Below, one piece after another: positions 25,004 through 34,180 of a stretch of 64,000 nt of DNA (position 1 is its first letter; every line of letters begins with the position of its first letter). The notes beneath the pieces are model-generated. The model ran no database searches. It worked only from the letters and a program-made list of their open reading frames with translations, and was not told the DNA's origin. Origin of the DNA: PALSA-1003 sp963791945 (GTDB lineage Bacteria > Pseudomonadota > Gammaproteobacteria > Burkholderiales > Casimicrobiaceae); NCBI GenBank assembly GCA_963791945.1, contig CAWBUD010000002.1, forward strand, positions 3,906,001 to 3,970,000, read 5' to 3'. The position numbers and the translations under genes are program-made.

Positions 25004-25843
25004 ATGGCACAGCCCGATCGCATTTTCAGCTTCGAGTTCTTCCCTCCCGCCACGCCGGAAGGCGCGACCAAGCTGCGGGCCGCGCGCGAGCAGCTCGCCC
25101 GGCTCGGCCCGAAGTTTTTCTCCGTAACGTACGGCGCGGGCGGTTCGACGCGCGACCGGACGCTCGCCGCGGTGCTGGAGATCAAAGCTTCGGGTCAAAA
25201 CGCCGCGCCGCATATCTCGTGCATCGGTTCGACGCGCGAGAGCGTCCGCGCTACGCTGGCCACGTACACGGAGCACGGCATCCGACATCTCGTCGCGCTC
25301 CGGGGCGATCTGCCCTCGGGCACCGCCGACGTAGGTGAATTCCGCTACGCGAACGAGCTCGTCGAGTTCATCCGCGTCGTGACCAACGATTGGTTCCACA
25401 TCGAAGTTGCTGCCTATCCCGAGTACCACCCGCAGGCGCGCACACCGGACGAAGATCTCGCCAACTTCAAGCGCAAGATAGACGCCGGGGCTGACTCCGC
25501 GATCACGCAGTACTTCTTCAATGCCGCCGGTTACTACCGTTTCGTCGACGACGCGCGCGCCGTCGGCGTCGCCGTGCCGATCGTGCCCGGCATCATGCCG
25601 ATCCTGAGCTTTTCCAAGCTTGCGCGATTCTCCGACGCGTGCGGGGCGGAAATACCGCGCTGGATCCGGCGCAAGCTCGAGAGCTTCGGCGACGACTCGG
25701 CATCGATCCGTGCTTTCGGCCTGGACGTGGTCACCGAGTTGTGCGCGGACCTTCTCGCGCACGGGGCGCCGGGGCTGCACTTCTACACGCTGAATCAGGC
25801 GAGCCTGACGAAGACGATATGGCAGCGCCTCGGATTGTCGTAA
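25004..25843 (+). CDS. metF: 5,10-methylenetetrahydrofolate reductase
   Basis: A 279-residue FAD enzyme reducing methylene-THF to methyl-THF for methionine synthesis. Family marks: FSFEFFPPATPEGATKL at the start, SVTYGAGGSTRDRTLA, HLVALRGDLPSG and the FAD/NADH region VAAYPEYHPQA. Length is a little under that of the E. coli protein (296). With metK and ahcY it supplies three steps of the activated-methyl cycle in one region; methionine synthase is not in the window. Confidence 0.97.
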   Translation: MAQPDRIFSFEFFPPATPEGATKLRAAREQLARLGPKFFSVTYGAGGSTRDRTLAAVLEIKASGQNAAPHISCIGSTRESVRATLATYTEHGIRHLVALRGDLPSGTADVGEFRYANELVEFIRVVTNDWFHIEVAAYPEYHPQARTPDEDLANFKRKIDAGADSAITQYFFNAAGYYRFVDDARAVGVAVPIVPGIMPILSFSKLARFSDACGAEIPRWIRRKLESFGDDSASIRAFGLDVVTELCADLLAHGAPGLHFYTLNQASLTKTIWQRLGLS

Positions 25844-25900
25844 TCGCGTCCTCGCCCGCGGCCTTCGCGCCGGGCAGGAAGCCGGGTAAACAGGCGAACG

Positions 25901-26608
25901 CTACCGACCGGGGCGGAACGATACGAGCTCGATAACCTTCGACTCGGTACGCACGGTCGCCACGTCCGGCCCGCCGATCTCCGTGTATTCCGCCTCCCGT
26001 GCCTCGCGCACCGGCGCTTTGACCTCCGGCGCGTACCAGACGGCGTCGCGTCGCGTCGTGCGCGTGCGCCAAAACTCCTCGTCGTCGAGCTGCACCACTC
26101 GGTAGACGTACACGGCGTCGTAGACGCCAGCCGGCACGCTGGTCGCCTTGCGGCCGTCGACTTTGCCGTAGACAAGGATCTGGTCCCCGATCTGGAGATC
26201 GCGACGAACCGTGTCGATCGACTGACGCCACGTCTTGCCGTCGTCGAGGGGGAAGGAAAGCAGCTGGACCGGCGGGTTGAAGGGGCGCGGCGGTTCGCGC
26301 CACAGCGAGCCGACACGCAATGCACCGCCGCCTTCGATCTCGTCGACCCATTCGGCGCGTCCGTCGTTGTCGGTTACGGCCAGCCGGACCCGAGCCGACG
26401 GGCCGGACACCGCGATCACTTCGGCGTCGAGCCGGGAAACGCTGCCGCGGCGCAGATTGTCGGTGACGCGGTATAGCCAGTGGTCACCCACCGCCAACCG
26501 GGGGGCTTCGACTGGCGCTCCCACGGGCGCCGATGCGCAACCGGAGAGTCCGACGAGCAGGGACAAGGCGACGCCGGAGGCGGCGTGGGCGAGCACTGGT
26601 GACCGCAT
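25901..26608 (-). CDS. Putative lipoprotein of unknown function
   Basis: A 235-residue exported protein. From ATG 26608 it has a lipoprotein signal, with lipobox LSGC at about residues 21-24 (mature N-terminal Cys24). The mature part is largely beta-strand-like and repeats short sheets: VGDHWLYRVTDNLRRG, VRLAVTDNDGRAEWVDEIEG, VYGKVDGRKATSVPAGVYDA. No catalytic motif is visible and I do not recognise a named family. It is convergent with metF and lies downstream of ilvD on the same strand, 128 nt away. Confidence 0.75.
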   Translation of the reverse strand: MRSPVLAHAASGVALSLLVGLSGCASAPVGAPVEAPRLAVGDHWLYRVTDNLRRGSVSRLDAEVIAVSGPSARVRLAVTDNDGRAEWVDEIEGGGALRVGSLWREPPRPFNPPVQLLSFPLDDGKTWRQSIDTVRRDLQIGDQILVYGKVDGRKATSVPAGVYDAVYVYRVVQLDDEEFWRTRTTRRDAVWYAPEVKAPVREAREAEYTEIGGPDVATVRTESKVIELVSFRPGR

Positions 26609-26736
26609 GGGAGCCTCGGCTTTCGAGCGAGAGCGGGAGGTTTCGACGACGACACTGTCTTTGATGGAGCGAACAACGCGCCGTTCCATCGTAATCCGTA
26701 AGCCGCGAAAGACGAGTGACGCGGACGGGTGATCGC

Positions 26737-28419
26737 CTAAGCCGCTCCGTCGGTGACGGCGCCCAGGCTGGCTGTCGACACCAGCCTCATGTACTTGGCC
26801 AGGACGCCGCGCGTATAGCGCGGCGCGGGCGGCTTCCATTGCGCTCGCCGGCGCGCGAGCTCGGCGTCGTCCACGTTGAGTTGCACCAGCAGTCGACCGC
26901 TGTCGATGGTGATCGAATCTCCCTCCTGCACGAGGGCGATCAGGCCGCCGACGTACGCCTCCGGCGCGACATGGCCCACCACCATGCCCCAGGTGCCGCC
27001 CGAGAACCGCCCGTCGGTTATCAGACCCACGGTCTCGCCGAGTCCCTGTCCGATCAAGGCCGACGTCGGCGCGAGCATCTCCTGCATGCCCGGGCCGCCC
27101 TTCGGCCCTTCGTAGCGGATCACGATCACATCGCCCGGGCGGATCTTCCTCGCGAGGATCGCTTCCAGGCATGCCGGTTCGGAATCGAATACGCGTGCGG
27201 GCCCGGTGATCGCCGACTGCTTGAGCCCGGTGATTTTCGCAACACAGCCTTCGGGCGCCAGATTGCCCTTGAGGATCGCGAGGTGCCCCTGCGCATACAT
27301 GGGCTTCGACCACGGCCGGATCACTTCCTGCCCCTCGCGCGGCCGCTCGGGAACATGCGCCAGCTCGTCGGCCAGCGTCTTGCCCGTGATGGTCATGCAT
27401 TCGCCGTGCAGCAATCCGTGGTCGAGGAGCATGCGCAGCACCTGCGGCACGCCGCCCGCGGCGTGGAAGTCCGTCGCGACGAAACGACCCGACGGCTTGA
27501 GCTCGCACAGCACGGGGACGCGCTTGCGCACGCGCTCGAAGTCATCGATCGTCCATTCGACCTCGGCAGCCGCGGCGATCGCCAGGTAGTGCAGAACGGC
27601 GTTCGTCGAACCGCCCGTCGCCATCACCAGCGTCACAGCGTTCTCGATCGCTTCGCGCGTAATGATGTCGCGAGGCTTCAGATCGCTCTTCACCGCGTTC
27701 ACCAGCACGCGAGCCGAAGCCGCGGCGGAATCCGCTTTCTCCGGATCGGGCGAGGCCATCTGCGAGCTGCCGAGAAGGCTTATCCCAAGTGCCTCGAAGG
27801 ACGAGGACATGGTGTTGGCGGTGTACTGGCCGCCGCAGGCGCCGACACTCGGGCAGGCGTTGCGTTCGATGCCCTCGAAGTCTTCCTTGGCCATCTTACC
27901 GGCGGTGAACGCGCCGACGGCCTCGAACGGGCTCACGATCGTCAGCTTCTCGCCCTTCCAGAAGCCCGGCTTGATCGTGCCGGCGTAGACGAAGATGCCT
28001 GGCACGTTCAGGCGCGCCATGGCCATTACGCTGCCAGGCATGTTCTTGTCGCAGCCGCCCACGCAGAGCACGCCGTCCATACACTGACCATTGACGGCCA
28101 CCTCGATCGAATCGGCGATAACTTCGCGCGAAACGAGCGAATACTTCATTCCCTCCGTGCCCATCGCGATGCCGTCGGTGACCGTCGGAAAGCCGAACAC
28201 CTGCGGCATGGCGCCCGCGGCCTTGAGCTCCTCCAGCGCGCGGTCCACGAGCGGCTGGATTCCCGCGTTGCAGGGATTCATCGTGCTGTGGCCGTTGGCC
28301 ACGCCTACGATCGGCTTGTCGAAATCCTCGTCGCCAAAGCCCACCGCGCGGAGCATCGCGCGATTCGGCGAACGGGCCACTCCCTGCGTGATGATGCGGC
28401 TGCGGCGGTTGTTCGGCAT
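26737..28419 (-). CDS. ilvD: Dihydroxy-acid dehydratase
   Basis: A 560-residue iron-sulfur dehydratase for valine, leucine and isoleucine synthesis (dihydroxyisovalerate to ketoisovalerate). Fe-S cysteines are visible in CVGGCDKNMPGSVMAMAR and CPSVGACGGQYTANTMSS; the C-terminal catalytic region is TDGRFSGGTWGMVVGHVAPE. Length fits the short (about 560) bacterial form. GAGAGGAAAG lies just before the ATG. It is divergent from lgt. Confidence 0.97.
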   Translation of the reverse strand: MPNNRRSRIITQGVARSPNRAMLRAVGFGDEDFDKPIVGVANGHSTMNPCNAGIQPLVDRALEELKAAGAMPQVFGFPTVTDGIAMGTEGMKYSLVSREVIADSIEVAVNGQCMDGVLCVGGCDKNMPGSVMAMARLNVPGIFVYAGTIKPGFWKGEKLTIVSPFEAVGAFTAGKMAKEDFEGIERNACPSVGACGGQYTANTMSSSFEALGISLLGSSQMASPDPEKADSAAASARVLVNAVKSDLKPRDIITREAIENAVTLVMATGGSTNAVLHYLAIAAAAEVEWTIDDFERVRKRVPVLCELKPSGRFVATDFHAAGGVPQVLRMLLDHGLLHGECMTITGKTLADELAHVPERPREGQEVIRPWSKPMYAQGHLAILKGNLAPEGCVAKITGLKQSAITGPARVFDSEPACLEAILARKIRPGDVIVIRYEGPKGGPGMQEMLAPTSALIGQGLGETVGLITDGRFSGGTWGMVVGHVAPEAYVGGLIALVQEGDSITIDSGRLLVQLNVDDAELARRRAQWKPPAPRYTRGVLAKYMRLVSTASLGAVTDGAA

Positions 28420-28489
28420 CGGGCTTTCCTCTCTCGTATAATCGACCGGATTTTAACAAAGCCGTTCTCGCGCGAGCTCGCCCCCAACG

Positions 28490-29299
28490 ATGTTCATTCA
28501 CCCGCAGTTCGATCCCGTCGCTTTCCACATCGGACCGCTGGCGATTCGCTGGTACGGTCTGATGTATCTGATCGGCTTCGTGCTTTTCGTCGTTCTCGGG
28601 AAGTACCGCGCGCGGCAGAATCTGCTCACCGGCTGGCACCCACGCGATGTCGACGACATGCTGTTCTTCGGCGTGTTCGGCGTGATCCTCGGCGGGCGCT
28701 TAGGCTACGTGCTCTTCTACAAGCTGTCCTATTACTTCGCTCACCCGCTCGAGGTATTCGCGCTGTGGCAGGGCGGCATGAGCTTCCACGGCGGGTTCAT
28801 CGGTGTGCTGCTGGCGCTCGCGCTGTTCGCACATCGCCGGCACAAGCGCTGGCTCGAGGTGACCGACTTCGTGGCGCCGCTCGTCCCGCTCGGCCTCGCG
28901 GCCGGGCGTCTCGGCAACTTCATCAACGGCGAGCTGTGGGGACGGCCGACCAACGTGCCATGGGCGATGGTGTTTCCGCAGGTCGATGCGCTGCCGCGGC
29001 ATCCGTCGCAGCTCTACGAGCTTGGGCTGGAAGGCCTCGTGCTGTTCGCGCTGCTCTGGTTCTACGCACGGCGGCGAAGACCGGTCGGCGCCGTGTCGGG
29101 CTTGTTTCTCGTCGGCTACGGCACGTTCCGCTTCGTGGTTGAATACGCACGCGAGCCCGATAACTTCCTGGGCGTGCTTGCGCTCGGGCTGTCGATGGGT
29201 CAATGGCTTTCGCTGCCGATGATCGCGGCCGGCATCGCGCTGATGGTCTGGTCCTACCGGCGCGCCGGAAAGACCGAGCCGACGCTATTCGGCCCCTAG
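28490..29299 (+). CDS. lgt: Prolipoprotein diacylglyceryl transferase
   Basis: A 269-residue inner-membrane enzyme with seven hydrophobic segments that attaches diacylglycerol to the lipobox cysteine. The signature loop GRLGNFINGELWGRPTNVPW is at about residue 140, preceded by FHGGFIGVLLAL. PRHPSQLYELGLEGLVLF follows. A TATAAT at 28437-28442 is a likely -10 box, though with a poor -35. It is convergent with fxsA (15 nt between stops). Confidence 0.97.
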   Translation: MFIHPQFDPVAFHIGPLAIRWYGLMYLIGFVLFVVLGKYRARQNLLTGWHPRDVDDMLFFGVFGVILGGRLGYVLFYKLSYYFAHPLEVFALWQGGMSFHGGFIGVLLALALFAHRRHKRWLEVTDFVAPLVPLGLAAGRLGNFINGELWGRPTNVPWAMVFPQVDALPRHPSQLYELGLEGLVLFALLWFYARRRRPVGAVSGLFLVGYGTFRFVVEYAREPDNFLGVLALGLSMGQWLSLPMIAAGIALMVWSYRRAGKTEPTLFGP

Positions 29300-29314
29300 C
29301 GCTGCGACCCTGGC

Positions 29315-29704
29315 CTATTCGGTGCGACGGTAGTCGGCTTCGATCGGCTTGCGCGCGAATCCGGCGGATTGTGTCGCGAGCGGCTGTCCCATGTTGATGG
29401 GCAGCAGGAGCAGCAGCAGGGCCATCACGTCGGACACGAGTCCCGGAAGGATCAGGAGCATGGCAGCGAGCACCCTGCGACCGCTGTCGAGCAGGCCGCG
29501 CAACAGCGGTTGATCGCCGCGCAGGGCGGCCAGTGTCTTGGCGCGAAACGTGTTCCGCTCGCTGCGCAGAAGCAGGACGCCGGCGAGCGCGGATGCGAGA
29601 AACCATACAACCGCCGGAATACCGGTCCAGCGGGCGAAGCGAATCGTCGCCAACACGTCGAGGACGGGGAAACTGAGTACAATCAACAGCACGATGAAAC
29701 GCAT
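29315..29704 (-). CDS. fxsA: FxsA-family cytoplasmic membrane protein
   Basis: A 129-residue membrane protein. Hydrophobic segments lie at about residues 2-20, 27-46 and 75-99, with the family pattern DVLATIRFARWTGIPAVVWF and LLILPGLVSDVMALLLLLLP. E. coli FxsA is a small inner-membrane protein that limits phage T7 exclusion by the F plasmid; its normal job is unknown. It is divergent from cutA, only 9 nt between starts. Confidence 0.85.
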   Translation of the reverse strand: MRFIVLLIVLSFPVLDVLATIRFARWTGIPAVVWFLASALAGVLLLRSERNTFRAKTLAALRGDQPLLRGLLDSGRRVLAAMLLILPGLVSDVMALLLLLLPINMGQPLATQSAGFARKPIEADYRRTE

Positions 29705-29713
29705 GGGGGCTCC

Positions 29714-30094
29714 TTGCCGCCGGCAGGAAGCAGATCACCGGCACGGCCGAAGCGTTCCACGCCGCAGCCGGCCATCCTGGTTCTGACCACGTTGCCGGAA
29801 CGTGCCGGTGCGGAAGCGCTGGCGCGCGAGCTTCTCGCCGCGCGTCTTGCGGCTTGCATCCAGATCGGCGGCACCGTTCGATCACTGTATCACTGGCGCG
29901 GCGAAATCGAAACCGCCGCCGAGATTCCGATCGCGATCAAGACGCGCGAAGAGCTTTATGCGCGCGTCGAAGCGGTCATCCGCGCACGTCATCCGTACGA
30001 ACTTCCTGAGATCGTCGCTGTCCCGATCACCGATGGATTGCCGGCCTATGTCGACTGGATCACCGCAGAGACGGCGGATCTCGCGCGCCCATAA
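29714..30094 (+). CDS. cutA: Divalent-cation tolerance protein CutA
   Basis: A 126-residue trimeric PII-like fold protein. The family core runs from ILVLTTLPERAGAEALAREL through LAACIQI, SLYHWRGEIETAAEIPIAIK and the end LPAYVDWITAET. No in-frame ATG lies near the core; the only good start is TTG 29714, with GGGGG 4 nt upstream, giving about 15 extra residues relative to typical CutA. Its end overlaps the next gene by 47 nt. Confidence 0.88.
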   Translation: MPPAGSRSPARPKRSTPQPAILVLTTLPERAGAEALARELLAARLAACIQIGGTVRSLYHWRGEIETAAEIPIAIKTREELYARVEAVIRARHPYELPEIVAVPITDGLPAYVDWITAETADLARP

Positions 30095-30575
30095 GGGGAC
30101 GCGCTCAGCGGCTGCCCTGGGCGCGGCAGTGCTCCTCCTCGGCTTCGGCGTTCTCGCCCAGAGTCCGTTGCCGCCGGATCGCGCGTTCCGGTTCAGCGCT
30201 CGAATGGTCGATCCCCGAACCGTCGAAGCGCGATTCAGCATCGCCGACGGGTACTACCTCTACCGGGACAGGATCCATTTTGCCGCGGAGCCCGCGACGG
30301 CCGGCCTGTCCGTGCCCGTCCTGCCCAGCGGCGCCGCCAAGGAGGATCCGTTTTTCGGTCACGTCGAAACGTATCGCGGGGCGGTGGTCGTCAAGCTCGC
30401 CCTCAAGGACGCCAAGCCGGGGCAGGAGGTAGTCATCGCCGCCGAGTCACAGGGCTGTGCTGATATCGGAATTTGCTATCCACCGACCGTTCAGCGCGTG
30501 ACCATCCCTGTGCCGGAGGGCAGCATCGTGCCGGCTCCCTCGAGCGAGGCTCCCAAGAAGTCTTGGTTTTACTGA
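30048..30575 (+). CDS. Stand-alone DsbD alpha (N-terminal) domain protein, periplasmic
   Basis: A 175-residue exported protein: signal peptide with a basic start (QRRRISRAHKGTR) and a hydrophobic core ending near FGVLAQS, then an immunoglobulin-like DsbD-alpha domain. The redox cysteines are in SQGCADIGICYPP, the C-x5-C pair of DsbD-alpha. The membrane (beta) and thioredoxin-like (gamma) domains of normal DsbD are absent: the gene stops at Phe-Tyr after a short proline/serine tail. It overlaps cutA and is followed after 12 nt by a TlpA-like thioredoxin gene. The usual beta-proteobacterial arrangement is cutA-dsbD, so this may be a trimmed derivative. Confidence 0.8.
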   Translation: MSTGSPQRRRISRAHKGTRSAAALGAAVLLLGFGVLAQSPLPPDRAFRFSARMVDPRTVEARFSIADGYYLYRDRIHFAAEPATAGLSVPVLPSGAAKEDPFFGHVETYRGAVVVKLALKDAKPGQEVVIAAESQGCADIGICYPPTVQRVTIPVPEGSIVPAPSSEAPKKSWFY

Positions 30576-30587
30576 CTTTGAGCGACA

Positions 30588-31124
30588 GTGGGTATTCACT
30601 TCGACAGGTTGAGTCGCTCTCGTCGAACCTTGCTGCTGGGCGTTGCGGCCGCGGTCGCACTCGCCGCCGGCGCCGGGCTCGCCCTCTGGGATCGGCCTCC
30701 GCCGGACGCGAATGAGCTTCTGGCGCTGTCGCTTCCCGATACGCACGGTGCGCAGCAATCCCTTAGGCAGTGGCAAGGCAAAGTCCTCGTCGTCAATTTC
30801 TGGGCGACATGGTGTGGACCCTGCCGGGAGGAGATGCCCGAGTTCGTTCGCGCACAACGAGACTTGGGGCCTGCGGGTCTGCAGGTCGTCGGCATCGCCA
30901 TCGACCAGCCGGACAAGGTCGCGAGCTTCGCCAAGGAGCTCGATTTGAACTACCCTGCCCTGATCGCCAGTTACGAGACGATGGACCTGACCAAGCCGTT
31001 GGGCGATCGGCTTCTGGGTCTACCTTTTACGGTGGTTCTCGACCGCCACGGGCGAGTTGCGCACACCCAGCTAGGACCGATGAAGCCCGCACAATTGCGG
31101 ACAATTGTGCGTAATCTCCTCTAG
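30588..31124 (+). CDS. TlpA/ResA-like thioredoxin, membrane-anchored periplasmic
   Basis: A 178-residue protein with an N-terminal anchor or uncleaved signal (RRTLLLGVAAAVALAAGAGL), then an AhpC/TSA-like thioredoxin fold. The active site is NFWATWCGPCREEMPEF near residue 80, and the cis-proline region is GLPFTVVLDRHG. It starts at GTG 30588. It lies 12 nt after the DsbD-alpha gene, which suggests electron transfer between the two: the thioredoxin could be the partner missing from the short DsbD. Cytochrome c maturation or general periplasmic disulfide reduction are plausible roles. Confidence 0.88.
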   Translation: MGIHFDRLSRSRRTLLLGVAAAVALAAGAGLALWDRPPPDANELLALSLPDTHGAQQSLRQWQGKVLVVNFWATWCGPCREEMPEFVRAQRDLGPAGLQVVGIAIDQPDKVASFAKELDLNYPALIASYETMDLTKPLGDRLLGLPFTVVLDRHGRVAHTQLGPMKPAQLRTIVRNLL

Positions 31125-31370
31125 CTCGACCACCAGGACCGGCATTCAACGCTGGGCCGGCCGTGTGCAGGGCCTGCACGAGCGGAGGGCTCGTCCGCGC
31201 CAGGCGTCGTTTGACCTCGAGCGCCTCGCCCGTGCCGTGAATTTAGCGTAAAGCTAGACAATCTGCGCCTAACTCCGGCAAACTTCCGGCCTGCCGCGGG
31301 CAAGACGGCGGCGATGAGCTCGCGCACCGGCGAATTTCCAGACCGCATTCGGGGCAAGGGGGCAGGCTCC

Positions 31371-31826
<456 letters not shown>

Positions 31827-31881
31827 ATGGGCTCCCGCGCGATTGTGCGGCCGGGGCCGCCCTCGACGAACGCCTGACGAC

Positions 31882-33261
31882 GTGCCCGCCAAGACCGCTG
31901 GCCAGCTTTTCGACAAGGTCCTCATCGCCAACCGCGGCGAGATCGCGTTGCGCGTGCAGCGCGCGTGCCGCGAGCTGGACATCAAGACCGTGGTCGTCCA
32001 TTCGGAAGCCGACGCCGACGCGAAATACGTGCGGCTGGCCGACGAGTCCGTCTGCATCGGTCCGCCCGCCTCGGCGGCCAGTTATCTCAACATTCCGGCG
32101 ATCATCAGCGCGGCGGAAGTGACGGACGCGCAGGCCATTCATCCGGGTTACGGGTTTCTCTCGGAGAATGCGGACTTCGCGGAAAAAGTCGAGAAGAGCG
32201 GGTTCATCTTCATCGGCCCGCGCCCGGAGACCATCCGGCTCATGGGCGACAAGATCAATGCCAAGGCGGCGATGACCAAGGCCGGCGTTCAATGCGTGCC
32301 CGGGTCGGAGAAAGCATTGCCCGACGACACCGGCGAGATCGTCAAAATAGCGCGGGAAATCAAGTATCCCGTGATCATCAAGGCTGCGGCGGGAGGCGGC
32401 GGACGCGGCATGCGCGTCGTGCATACCGAAGCAGCGCTTTTGCCCGCGGTGAGCCTCACCAAGGCCGAGGCGAGCGGGGCGTTCGGCAATCCGACCGTCT
32501 ATATGGAGAAATACCTCGACAATCCCCGGCACATCGAGATCCAGATTCTCGCCGACGAGCACAAGAACGCCGTCTACCTCTTCGAGCGCGATTGCTCCAC
32601 GCAGCGCCGGCATCAGAAGATCATCGAGGAAGCGCCCGCGATCGACATCCCCGCTCGCCTGCTGACCCGGATCGGTGAACGGGCGGCGGAGGCATGCCGG
32701 AAGATCGACTACCGCGGTGCCGGCACCTTCGAGTTCCTCTACCAGGACGGCGAGTTCTACTTCATCGAGATGAACACGCGGATCCAGGTCGAGCACCCGG
32801 TCACGGAGCTGATCACGGGCATCGATCTAGTCCAGCAGCAGCTTCGCGTCGCGGCAGGGCAGAAGCTCGCGTTCAGGCAGCGCGACATCGCGCGCCGCGG
32901 CCACGCGATCGAATGTCGGATCAACGCCGAGGACCCCGAGACTTTTGTTCCCTCGCCCGGCCGCATCACGTCGTATCACGCTCCGGGCGGCCCGGGCATT
33001 CGCGTCGACTCGCACGTCTATCAGAACTACTTGGTCCCGCCGCATTACGACTCGCTGGTCGGCAAGGTCATCGCCTACGGCGACAGCCGCGAGCAGGCGA
33101 TCGCGCGCATGCGCATCGCGCTCTCCGAGATGGTCGTCGAAGGCATCAAGACGAACATTCCCCTGCATCAGGAGCTGCTTCTCGACGACACGTTCCTGCG
33201 CGGCGGCACCTCGATTCACTATCTCGAACAGCGGATGGCGAAGCGCAAAACCGGTGCCTGA
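31882..33261 (+). CDS. accC: Acetyl-CoA carboxylase, biotin carboxylase subunit
   Basis: A 459-residue ATP-grasp enzyme that carboxylates biotin on AccB. Signatures: FDKVLIANRGEIALRV at the start, AIHPGYGFLSENADFAE, IKAAAGGGGRGMRVV, and the catalytic FIEMNTRIQVEHPVTE. No ATG is near; GTG 31882 gives a normal N-terminus (MPAKTAGQLFDKVLIANRG). It forms with AccB half of the heteromeric carboxylase (accA and accD lie elsewhere) and overlaps prmA by 8 nt. Confidence 0.97.
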   Translation: MPAKTAGQLFDKVLIANRGEIALRVQRACRELDIKTVVVHSEADADAKYVRLADESVCIGPPASAASYLNIPAIISAAEVTDAQAIHPGYGFLSENADFAEKVEKSGFIFIGPRPETIRLMGDKINAKAAMTKAGVQCVPGSEKALPDDTGEIVKIAREIKYPVIIKAAAGGGGRGMRVVHTEAALLPAVSLTKAEASGAFGNPTVYMEKYLDNPRHIEIQILADEHKNAVYLFERDCSTQRRHQKIIEEAPAIDIPARLLTRIGERAAEACRKIDYRGAGTFEFLYQDGEFYFIEMNTRIQVEHPVTELITGIDLVQQQLRVAAGQKLAFRQRDIARRGHAIECRINAEDPETFVPSPGRITSYHAPGGPGIRVDSHVYQNYLVPPHYDSLVGKVIAYGDSREQAIARMRIALSEMVVEGIKTNIPLHQELLLDDTFLRGGTSIHYLEQRMAKRKTGA

Positions 33262-34168
33262 GCATTTGCCGTCGCGCTATCTCGCAGTGACGTTCGACGC
33301 GCGCGCCGAAGTCGCCGAGAGCTGGGCGGACGCCCTGCTGGCTTCCGGCGCGTCTTCGATCGATGCGACAGACGCGAGCGCAGGCACCGCTGCGGAGATC
33401 CCGGTGTACGGGGCGCCGGCCATGCATCCGTGGCCCATCGTGCGGCTGACGGCCCTCTTCGGCGAGACCGCGCCATGGGAAGCCATGCTCGCGCGCGCGG
33501 CCGCCACGGTCGGCGAGCCTTTGCCGGCGTACTCGACCTCATCGATCCCGAATGCCGATTGGGTCCGCAGGACACAAGCGCAGTTCGAACCCATCCGTGT
33601 CGACAAGCGCCTGTGGATCGTCCCTTCCTGGTGTGCGCCGCCAGATTCTGCGGCAATCGCCATCACCCTTGACCCGGGACTCGCCTTCGGCACCGGCGCC
33701 CATCCGAGCACGCTGCTGTGCCTGCGCTGGCTCGTCGCGCATCTGCCGCCGGGAGCCTCGGTGCTCGACTACGGCTGCGGCTCGGGAATCCTGGCGATCG
33801 CAGCGGCGAAGCTCGGGGCGGTCGCGGTCGCCGGCGTCGATATCGATCCGCAAGCCCTCGTAACCAGTCGGGACAACGCGAAGGCGAATGCGGTGACCGC
33901 TGCGTTCACGAAACCGAAGGATCTCGCGACCGGGGCCTTCGATGTCGCGATCGCCAACATCCTGGCGAGTCCGCTGGAGATGCTTGCCCCGCTCCTGGCC
34001 GGCCGCGTTCGTGCAGGAGGACATGTGGTTCTCTCGGGCATCCTGGAAGCGCAGGCGGCGCCCGTGCTCGCAGCCTACGAGCGGTGGTTTAATATCGGGC
34101 CATGGGGGTCGATCGAGGGTTGGGTGGCGCTGGCCGGTGTGCGCCGCGCACGCAGATCGTCGAACTGA
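33254..34168 (+). CDS. prmA: Ribosomal protein L11 methyltransferase
   Basis: A 304-residue SAM-dependent methyltransferase acting on ribosomal protein L11. The N-terminal substrate-recognition domain is followed by LDPGLAFGTGAHPSTLLCL, the SAM motif VLDYGCGSGILAIAAAKLGA and IANILASPLEMLAPLL, all PrmA-specific. The start is GTG 33254, inside the last codons of accC, giving translational coupling. accB-accC-prmA is a conserved proteobacterial order. Confidence 0.95.
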   Translation: MPEHLPSRYLAVTFDARAEVAESWADALLASGASSIDATDASAGTAAEIPVYGAPAMHPWPIVRLTALFGETAPWEAMLARAAATVGEPLPAYSTSSIPNADWVRRTQAQFEPIRVDKRLWIVPSWCAPPDSAAIAITLDPGLAFGTGAHPSTLLCLRWLVAHLPPGASVLDYGCGSGILAIAAAKLGAVAVAGVDIDPQALVTSRDNAKANAVTAAFTKPKDLATGAFDVAIANILASPLEMLAPLLAGRVRAGGHVVLSGILEAQAAPVLAAYERWFNIGPWGSIEGWVALAGVRRARRSSN

Positions 34169-34180
34169 TCGAGCGAGGCG

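Noticed and set aside
25901..27508. Lipoprotein gene extended to 535 codons
   Set aside because: The upstream 300 codons overlap ilvD in another frame; a lipoprotein signal begins at 26608.
31125..31370. Possible small gene or aroQ remnant ahead of accB
   Set aside because: No frame with a start, ribosome site and dehydroquinase motif was found; only AT-richer leader sequence.
32945..34168. prmA extended upstream to 407 codons
   Set aside because: The extra part lies within accC in another frame; PrmA homology begins near GTG 33254.
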